From the NCBI GenBank assembly GCA_012735355.1, contig JAAYHP010000561.1, forward strand, positions 1 through 11,403: a stretch of 11,403 bases of DNA, given 5' to 3'. Positions 6,735 to 11,403 of the stretch are shown piece by piece. The stretch comes from Lysinibacillus sp. Lineage in GTDB: Bacteria; Bacillota; Bacilli; Bacillales_A; Planococcaceae. The translations under genes and the position numbers were made by a program. The notes under the pieces were generated by a model that was given only the letters and a program-made list of their open reading frames with translations, was not told the origin of the DNA and did no database searches. The first letter of the stretch is position 1, and the number at the start of each line of letters is the position of its first letter.

Positions 6735-7436
6735 TTAATGAGCTAACATTTCTTTTAAAATCTCTTCTCCACTTAAACTAGATGGGAAATAAGTTGGGAA
6801 ATTACTTCCGTTATTTATAATTTCTTCATGACTTTCATAACCAAAATAAGCGTGGTAATGGTGGGCTTTTGTTGGAGAAGTATTGTGATCATTGAATTGA
6901 ATGTACTTTGGTACCCCTTCAACTTCCTCCACTAAATCGAATAAGTAACGAACACTTTTCTTCCCAGAGGCAGACGTCACTTCTTCATACCCGTGATACT
7001 CATATTTTCCTGTTTTTTCTTCACCGTTTTTATAAAATGTGATTGCACCATCTTTAATCACAATGCGTTCAAAGTCTGTTGCATAGCCTTCTTCATAATA
7101 TTGTTTATACTCTTCAAAAGTTTTGTCTTGATTTATTTCTACTTTTTTCTGTATAAACTCATCTAACGTTCCATCCAATATGTATGGATAGATCGATTGC
7201 CAATCACCTTCCCAATCCGATAATTCCCTATCTTTCACTTCAACGTCATGATCGTGATTGTGTTCGTCATGGCTATGATTGTGATCATGACTTTCTACAG
7301 ATTCATTATGAGAAGAAGTAGCTTCAGAATTTGCAGAAGCATTTTCAGCTGTTGGTTCCGCTTTTTCCTGACATCCTACAAGGACACTCCCTAATAAAAA
7401 TAATGCAAATACGGATTGAATCAGTCCTTTTTTCAT
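6735..7436 (-). CDS. zinT: ZinT-family zinc-binding lipoprotein with His-rich linker
   Basis: A 233-residue surface lipoprotein. Residues 1-21 are a signal peptide (MKKGLIQSVFALFLLGSVLVG) ending in a lipobox with C22. Residues about 43-63 are a histidine/aspartate-rich linker with eight histidines (SHDHNHSHDEHNHDHD), a likely metal-collecting loop. Residues about 70-233 are a ZinT/YodA domain, from LSDWEGDWQSIYPYI (72-86) to the ligand region IQFNDHNTS...AHHYHAYFGYES. H184, H193 and H195 align with the three zinc-binding histidines of E. coli ZinT as I remember it. I chose the ATG at 7436 over the TTG three bases earlier because AAGGGGA (7444-7450) is 7 bases from the ATG but only 4 from the TTG. 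In Gram-positives this domain is usually fused to the zinc binder AdcA/ZnuA; here it stands alone. Zur-like boxes flank its promoter, so it should be induced by zinc shortage. Confidence 0.88.
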   Translation of the reverse strand: MKKGLIQSVFALFLLGSVLVGCQEKAEPTAENASANSEATSSHNESVESHDHNHSHDEHNHDHDVEVKDRELSDWEGDWQSIYPYILDGTLDEFIQKKVEINQDKTFEEYKQYYEEGYATDFERIVIKDGAITFYKNGEEKTGKYEYHGYEEVTSASGKKSVRYLFDLVEEVEGVPKYIQFNDHNTSPTKAHHYHAYFGYESHEEIINNGSNFPTYFPSSLSGEEILKEMLAH

Positions 7437-7469
7437 CAATAAGTCCCCTTTTCCTTTTTAATAGTAATT

Positions 7470-7492
7470 TAAATAGTAATCATTACTATTTA
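7470..7492. promoter_or_regulatory. Zur box 1 (perfect palindrome)
   Basis: TAAATAGTAAT and ATTACTATTTA are perfect inverted arms around a single C. This closely matches the known Bacillus Zur consensus (TCGTAAT-N-ATTACGA core), with C-to-A and G-to-T changes symmetrically in both arms. It starts a few bases downstream of the predicted transcription start of the zinT-like gene, so bound Zur would block elongation or initiation. An overlapping third half-site, ATAGTAAT, lies at 7461-7468. Confidence 0.8.
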
Positions 7493-7502
7493 CACTTTAA
7501 TG

Positions 7503-7531
7503 AATATACTATGTTTTTTATTTCCAGTCAA
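7503..7531 (-). promoter_or_regulatory. Sigma-A-like promoter of the zinT-like gene
   Basis: On the minus strand TTGACT (7531-7526) and TATATT (7508-7503) are spaced by 17 bases. It lies between the two Zur-like boxes. The start point would be near 7496, about 60 bases before the ATG. A second, weaker candidate (TTGATT at 7616-7611, TATATT at 7592-7587, 18-base spacer) lies upstream. Confidence 0.7.
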
Positions 7532-7534
7532 CTT

Positions 7535-7555
7535 AAATCGTAATTGTTACTATTT
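7535..7555. promoter_or_regulatory. Zur box 2 (imperfect palindrome)
   Basis: AAATCGTAAT-T-GTTACTATTT: the left arm is an exact Zur consensus half-site, and 8 of 10 positions pair between the arms. It lies four bases upstream of the -35 of the zinT-like promoter. With box 1 it brackets the promoter. It might also affect the divergent transglutaminase-like gene, whose promoter lies about 100 bases further right. Confidence 0.65.
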
Positions 7556-7655
7556 GTATTTTAAAATTTCTTATAAATTGAAAGTTAATATAATAACTGG
7601 ATGAATTTTTAATCAAATATCTTTCAAAAAACTACAATTCACTACAACACTTATG

Positions 7656-7661
7656 TATAAT
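7656..7661 (+). promoter_or_regulatory. Candidate -10 box for the transglutaminase-like gene
   Basis: A perfect TATAAT preceded directly by TG lies about 50 bases before the ATG at 7711. The hexamer 17 bases upstream (TACAAT) is a poor -35, so this is only a candidate. Confidence 0.35.
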
Positions 7662-7710
7662 AATGTAAATCTATGAAAAAATATTCATTTTCAAAAGTGA
7701 GTGATCGTAA

Positions 7711-8318
7711 ATGAAATTGTTTTGTGAGTCAAACAACTTAAAGGATTATTTACTCGAACTACCTGAAGTTAATTTTCTAACCCTATTATTACAGCAAAAG
7801 TGAATGAACTTTTTAATTCTTCTCAAACTGAAATGGAAAAAGCAAAAGTAGCTTTTGAATTTGTTCGTGATGAAATTTCTCACTCTTGGGATATTCAATC
7901 TAATCGAGTTACGTGTAATGCTTCAGAAGTATTAGAATTTAAAGAGGGGATTTGTTATGCAAAATCACATCTATTAGCTGCCTTGTTACGTGCACAAGGA
8001 ATACCAACAGGCTTCTGCTATCAACGATTAATGTTGTTTGATACACCAGAAAAAGGGTATTGTATTCACGCCTTAGATGCCGTTTACTTTGAATCACTTA
8101 ATAAATGGATCCGTCTAGATGCTCGTGGGAATAAAGAAGGGATTGATGCACAATTTTCAGTGGACGAAGAGAAGCTAGCATTCCCCATTAATGAAAATTT
8201 GGGTGAAAAAGATTATCCAATTATTTATGTTAAACCACATCCGAAAACGCTAGCTGTTTTAGCGAAAAATACTGATGCATTAGCAATGTATAAACATCAT
8301 TTACCTAGTAGATTATAG
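7711..8318 (+). pseudogene. Transglutaminase-like cysteine-peptidase-fold protein, frameshifted near codon 22
   Basis: Two overlapping reading frames together give one protein. The ATG at 7711 (after a GAGTGAT ribosome site) reads MKLFCESNNLKDYLLELPEVNF, then hits a TGA at 7801. The neighbouring frame carries on with SNPIITAK and then VNELFNSSQTEMEKAKVAFE to the stop at 8318. One extra T in the TTTT run at 7773-7776 would join them into a 202-residue protein. The intact part has a transglutaminase-core triad: Cys in EGICYAKSHLL (C82 in the joined protein), His in GYCIHALDAVYF (H120) and Asp in KWIRLDARGN (D137). No other stop or gap is seen, so the mutation is recent or is a sequencing error. 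A GTG at 7800 could start a 172-residue remnant keeping the triad, but it has no ribosome site. Family members are small cytoplasmic proteins of unclear role. Confidence 0.8.
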
Positions 8319-8330
8319 TTTTCATATAAA

Positions 8331-8456
8331 GGCGCGATTGTGGAGAATTTTAACTAAAAAGAATCGCGTTCTTTTCTCAACTGCTACTAAGAAGGAGATT
8401 AGAAGCACTCGATACTAAACAATTTTTCTAGCTTTTAGATTGTCTCTACTCGCGCC
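8331..8456. repeat. 126-bp element with GGCGCGA / TCGCGCC inverted ends
   Basis: The element starts GGCGCGATTGTGGAGA and ends in TCTCTACTCGCGCC, so the outer 7 bases pair perfectly and the next 10 or so partly. Inside are a third related core, AATCGCG (8362-8368, complementary to CGCGATT at 8333-8339), a hairpin AAAAGAA/TTCTTTT with loop TCGCG (8357-8375), and a second imperfect hairpin at about 8418-8443. It lies between convergent genes. It could be a miniature mobile element, a structured RNA or an elaborate terminator. It contains no convincing open frame and no clear target-site duplication. Confidence 0.45.
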
Positions 8457-8522
8457 ATTATACATATTTATGTTCTTACGTTGAATAATCTTACATTGGA
8501 ATAATCAACATTACTATTACAA

Positions 8523-9788
8523 CTACAATTCATTTAATGCGATTACTTCTCCAGTTGATGCATTCACTCCATATTGACAATCTAATTTTCCGCATAAATG
8601 ATACTGACCTTGTTTAAAGTTGTAAACATAGTAAGGTGTTAATTCAAATCGTTCTTTCAGTATTTCATATGCTTCTTCTTTTGTTATCGTTACTACGTCA
8701 GGTGCTTGAAAATCATCAAAGGTTTCCAACATCGGTTTACTATCCATGTAATTGACAGCTTGAAAACTTTCTGAATCGATGAAGACTCGGATTTTCCGTT
8801 GAAAGACCAATTCATCTTGTTTCTTTGCTCTTAATATAGCATGAATGTACCCTTTTTCACGATGAAGGATTATTAACACCCATTTTCCTGTTTCATTTGG
8901 ATATTCTTGCCGTAAAAGCTTTTCAACTGCCATTGTACATTTCTCTTGTTCTTCCTCCGTAATTGGAAATGAATCTGGTGAAGGCTTCGCCGAAAAGGCT
9001 TGTTCTGCTGTTATATCTTCAACCCAATTCATTCGTTTTCGTTCAAAGGGAATATTTAATGGTTCATCCCAACAAATAGTCTGATTGATTTCCAACAGGT
9101 TACTTTTTTCTGCAAATAACACCTCATAAGGGATTATCGACTTCCCATCATTCGTTGAAAAAATCTCTTCTATTGCATAGATTGGATATATTTTTTTCTG
9201 TTCAAAGGAAGGGTATTCAATTAACTTCAACTGTTCTCTATATAAATGTTGTAACCCTTCAAGGGATAGGCTATACTTTTCTTCTTTAATTTGCTCTTTA
9301 TAAGGAAATTCACCATATATTGAATATTGTGTGAGTTTCCTATCCTCATTAATATGGATTTCAATAAAACTAGGAGGATAAAGGGGAACACCTTTTACGC
9401 ATCCTTGAAAAAGGAATTCTTCTTTTTCTTCTTTCTTCAATTGAAATTGCTCTCCGTAAGTTAATCCGGTTTCATTCTCAAGCCATTTTATTATATTTTC
9501 CCGATTGTTAAACATGACTCCATTTTCTGCATAAGACTTTCCCTTTACAAAAATGACCTTTTCAAATTTACGGTTTTTTAAGTTTATTTCAATGCTTGCA
9601 GCACCTTCTGGATTTAAATCACCCTCATCTCTTTCTATATCATTCGGCAACCACTCCATAGACAATGTATAAATTGTCTCGTTGAAAATATTTACTCTCC
9701 GATAAAACTGGTATTCTTTTAAGTAATAATTGCCTAATCCAAATTTTATTTTTGTAAAATCGACTAATTCTTGTATTCTAGCATCCAT
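8523..9788 (-). CDS. YcdB/YcdC-like hypothetical protein
   Basis: A 421-residue protein without signal peptide or membrane segment, so probably cytoplasmic. It appears to hold two diverged PepSY-like modules. The N-terminal half has DLNPEGAASIEINLKNRKFEKVIFV (about 57-81) and a WLENETGLTYGEQFQL helix. The C-terminal half has VTITKEEAYEILKERFELTPYYVYN (about 368-392) and ends YGVNASTGEVIALNEL. The alternation of a KEEAYEIL-type helix with an INxxTGEV-type hairpin recalls the Bacillus YcdB/YcdC repeat family (DUF4901), of unknown function. The match is from memory and moderate. AGAGG lies 9 bases before the ATG. The start is 26 bases after the stop of the small lipoprotein gene, making this the last gene of a three-gene operon. 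Confidence 0.6.
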   Translation of the reverse strand: MDARIQELVDFTKIKFGLGNYYLKEYQFYRRVNIFNETIYTLSMEWLPNDIERDEGDLNPEGAASIEINLKNRKFEKVIFVKGKSYAENGVMFNNRENIIKWLENETGLTYGEQFQLKKEEKEEFLFQGCVKGVPLYPPSFIEIHINEDRKLTQYSIYGEFPYKEQIKEEKYSLSLEGLQHLYREQLKLIEYPSFEQKKIYPIYAIEEIFSTNDGKSIIPYEVLFAEKSNLLEINQTICWDEPLNIPFERKRMNWVEDITAEQAFSAKPSPDSFPITEEEQEKCTMAVEKLLRQEYPNETGKWVLIILHREKGYIHAILRAKKQDELVFQRKIRVFIDSESFQAVNYMDSKPMLETFDDFQAPDVVTITKEEAYEILKERFELTPYYVYNFKQGQYHLCGKLDCQYGVNASTGEVIALNEL

Positions 9789-9814
9789 TGGTCGTAGCCT
9801 CTCTTCTAAAAAAT

Positions 9815-10240
9815 TTATTCAGAAATTAATAATTTTCTTAATTGATTTGTAGTTTGCCCTGTTGTGACGTAAGTTTCCCCTTCTCCAACCATGTACATTA
9901 AAGTGCTTTGTTCATTTTCCTCCCCTAGCCATAAGTGAATAGCATGGGTAGGGAATCCGCCTTCATATTCCACCAATACATCATAATCAGGCTTTGTTTG
10001 ACCGACATTTGTTGGCTTCTTAATGGCAGTAGTAATTGCGTTTTTAAAGACTTGAATCGAATCTTCATCATCAAAAGACAACATAATATCTAAATTCACG
10101 TCACCAACTCCAGATGATTTAGATATGTTTACGACTGCAATTTTTTCATCTAAAAGAACCATCCTATTGTCTTCAATCTCTTCACAACCGACTATGAAAG
10201 CTAAACCAACAAGTAAAGCCAAAGTATAAAAAATTCTCAT
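9815..10240 (-). CDS. Small lipoprotein, possibly YhfM-like
   Basis: A 141-residue protein with a lipoprotein signal peptide (MRIFYTLALLVGLAFIVGC, lipid cysteine C19), so it is predicted on the outer face of the membrane. The mature part is a compact domain. FDDEDSIQVFKNAITTAIKK (about 56-75) is followed by YDVLVEYEGG, then IHLWLGEENEQSTLMYMVGEGETYVTT and a final helix QLRKLL. This order resembles small Bacillus lipoproteins of the YhfM type, whose function is unknown; the resemblance is weak. GGGGAGAAG lies directly after the TAA of the upstream gene and 5-6 bases before this ATG, so translation is coupled. It is the middle gene of the operon 10672-8523. Confidence 0.65.
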   Translation of the reverse strand: MRIFYTLALLVGLAFIVGCEEIEDNRMVLLDEKIAVVNISKSSGVGDVNLDIMLSFDDEDSIQVFKNAITTAIKKPTNVGQTKPDYDVLVEYEGGFPTHAIHLWLGEENEQSTLMYMVGEGETYVTTGQTTNQLRKLLISE

Positions 10241-10243
10241 AAT

Positions 10244-10255
10244 CTTCTCCCCTTA
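10244..10255 (-). promoter_or_regulatory. Ribosome binding site fused to an upstream stop codon
   Basis: TAAGGGGAGAAG: the TAA of the 139-residue gene (10253-10255) is followed without a gap by the GGGGAG ribosome site of the lipoprotein gene. This supports translational coupling of the two genes. Confidence 0.65.
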
Positions 10256-10672
10256 TTGACTAAAACTTATTGCCTTATCAAATTTTCTCCATTCAACTAA
10301 AACTTCTTCAGTTGCTTCTGCCTCTCCTTTGATTCGTTGCTCCCTAAAAAATTTTTTAAATGCTAATTGCAATGATTTACAGTAATTATGTAATGAAAAC
10401 TCGTAAACTTCACGAATATGCCAATGCTTCGTCTCAATGCGCAATTTACTTCCATTTCTTTTGAATTGATAATGGGTCATCGCTTCATTACCATCTACTT
10501 CAAATGAATGAATTTCTCCTTTGAGCATCGCTGTCAAATCCGAAAAGAATGTCGGCAACACCATTTCACTGATTCCTGCTCGTAATGAAAATACTTGCTC
10601 ATCCCCTTCAATATTAAACAGTACAAAACCATATTCATCTATTATTGCATTTGATTTATAAATAAAATACAT
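10253..10672 (-). CDS. Hypothetical protein, 139 residues
   Basis: I do not recognise this family. It is a soluble protein with no signal peptide or membrane segment. The N-terminal part (about 1-85) is rich in beta-strand pattern (MYFIYKSNAIIDEYGFVLFN; FEVDGNEAMTHYQFKRNGSK). A helical C-terminal part follows (LHNYCKSLQLAFKKFFREQ, 94-112). AAAGGA lies 11 bases before the ATG. It is the first gene of the operon that continues with a lipoprotein and a YcdB/YcdC-like protein. A small cytoplasmic protein of this shape could be an immunity or accessory protein, but nothing here shows that. A TATAAT at 10818-10823 (minus) is a possible -10 without a good -35. Confidence 0.6.
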   Translation of the reverse strand: MYFIYKSNAIIDEYGFVLFNIEGDEQVFSLRAGISEMVLPTFFSDLTAMLKGEIHSFEVDGNEAMTHYQFKRNGSKLRIETKHWHIREVYEFSLHNYCKSLQLAFKKFFREQRIKGEAEATEEVLVEWRKFDKAISFSQ

Positions 10673-10848
10673 TTTATACTCATTCCTTTAATGTCCATTG
10701 CAATTGTAGAAGTTCACTTACTGAGATGGCTCATATAAAAAAACTAAGGGCTCAATCCAGTTATTCTTAATTTATTTTTTTAATACTTCGATGAAGTTAT
10801 TTATTTTATCTAAAGAAATTATATTTTGATTGCACTTCAGGCTATCTT

Positions 10849-10874
10849 TACAAATATAATTTCCCCTATTTGTA
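10849..10874. repeat. Inverted repeat after the membrane-protein gene
   Basis: TACAAATA (10849-10856) and TATTTGTA (10867-10874) are perfect 8-base arms around 10 bases, starting 10 bases after the stop at 10884. It could be a weak terminator for that gene, but it has no GC pairs of note and no T tract. Confidence 0.3.
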
Positions 10875-10883
10875 TACAATACC

Positions 10884-11306
10884 TTAATGAAGCTTTCGAA
10901 TAAATTTTAGTCGAGAGAAAATATGTAATATAATGAATTCGATGAAATATAAAACAACAAAAATGAATAATAGATAAAAGGCATCATCTTTAAATTCCCT
11001 TATTGTTTGTAAAAGGGTTAACCTTTTACCGTCTTCAACAACTGTAATAAATAAGGGAAGTGTAAAGTGATCGATTGTTAAATCAGCTAAAATAAATAGA
11101 ATTGTATATATTACACTCGCAATAAGCTTGAACAAGAATTTCAATTTTGTTTTATACGTTTCTAAAAATAAGACGAACAGTGTAAATGAAATAACCATCA
11201 GCATGAATTCAACTAAACTAATATACATTGTGTAGTCTAGAATTAAACAAGCAATTACTATTATTAGATTTATAACAATAAGTAAAAACGATCGTTTATT
11301 TCCCAT
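10884..11306 (-). CDS. Four-helix integral membrane protein of unknown function
   Basis: A 140-residue, very hydrophobic protein not assigned to any family. Predicted membrane segments are at about 7-23, 27-49, 57-78 and 109-130. A longer loop (about 85-108, VVEDGKRLTLLQTIREFKDD) separates the third and fourth. The first loop is short and acidic, and the C-terminal tail is basic (SRLKFIRKLH), which places the C-terminus inside by the positive-inside rule. AAGGATGTGG lies before the ATG. The gene is on the same strand as the operon that starts at 10672, but a 211-base gap separates them, so co-transcription is uncertain. Confidence 0.65.
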   Translation of the reverse strand: MGNKRSFLLIVINLIIVIACLILDYTMYISLVEFMLMVISFTLFVLFLETYKTKLKFLFKLIASVIYTILFILADLTIDHFTLPLFITVVEDGKRLTLLQTIREFKDDAFYLLFIFVVLYFIEFIILHIFSRLKFIRKLH

Positions 11307-11340
11307 AACTCCACATCCTTAGGTTTTTTCCTTCTATATC

Positions 11341-11371
11341 ATTATACCCTTAGGATAGAAAATATTTACAA
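11341..11371 (-). promoter_or_regulatory. Candidate promoter of the membrane-protein gene
   Basis: On the minus strand a perfect TATAAT (11346-11341) is preceded by TTGTAA (11371-11366) with a 19-base spacer. The spacing is longer than ideal. The position, about 35 bases before the ATG, is right. Confidence 0.5.
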
Positions 11372-11403
11372 ATTATTTCCTATTATTTTATTATGATGAA
11401 AGC

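Noticed and set aside
7800..8318. GTG at 7800 as the true start of an intact 172-residue transglutaminase-like gene.
   Set aside because: No ribosome site precedes it. The upstream frame from 7711 has a ribosome site and joins smoothly by one added base, so a frameshifted longer gene is the better reading.
8510..8518. ATTACTATT, resembling a Zur half-site.
   Set aside because: It is a single half-site at the 3' end of the YcdB/YcdC-like gene, without a second arm or an adjacent promoter.
10770..10810. A small hairpin (CTTC/GAAG around ATC) next to A/T runs, considered as a terminator.
   Set aside because: The stem is short and interrupted, and neither side has a proper T tract directly after it.

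Overview
The window is AT-rich DNA with AGGAGG-type ribosome binding sites, sigma-A-like promoters, Zur-type operators and lipoprotein signal peptides. Together these point to a low-GC Gram-positive of the Bacillales, probably close to Lysinibacillus, Solibacillus or Ureibacillus. The genus is inferred from general protein resemblance only. I see no rRNA, tRNA, CRISPR array, transposase or phage gene. The window is chromosome-like accessory metabolism and transport.

Layout. (1) 1-2056: an amino-acid permease start (cut by the left edge) and a DUF2000-family gene run leftwards. A MocR/GabR-type regulator runs rightwards from a shared intergenic region carrying repeated GTACCAAT sites. This looks like a self-contained regulator/target locus. 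(2) 2175-6336: a tightly packed four-gene operon on the minus strand, in the order binding lipoprotein, ATPase, permease, aryl-sulfate sulfotransferase. The transporter is of the SsuABC/TauABC type and the enzyme has no export signal. The simplest model is import of a sulfate ester or sulfonate, then sulfuryl transfer in the cytoplasm. Upstream lie a good promoter, a palindrome over its -10 box and a strong hairpin with a T tract, which suggests a regulated leader. (3) 6735-7555: a stand-alone ZinT zinc-binding lipoprotein with a His-rich linker. Its promoter is flanked by two Zur-box-like palindromes. (4) 7711-8318: a transglutaminase-like cysteine-protease-fold gene broken by an apparent one-base deletion in a T run. 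It is followed by a 126-bp element with GGCGCGA/TCGCGCC ends. (5) 8523-10672: a three-gene minus-strand operon of poorly known proteins (a small cytoplasmic protein, a small lipoprotein, and a YcdB/YcdC-like protein), preceded by a four-helix membrane protein at 10884-11306.

The most interesting parts are the sulfotransferase/ABC operon with its leader, the doubly marked Zur promoter, the frameshifted transglutaminase-like gene, and the uncharacterised three-gene operon. All functions are read from motifs and remembered family resemblance. No database search was run.
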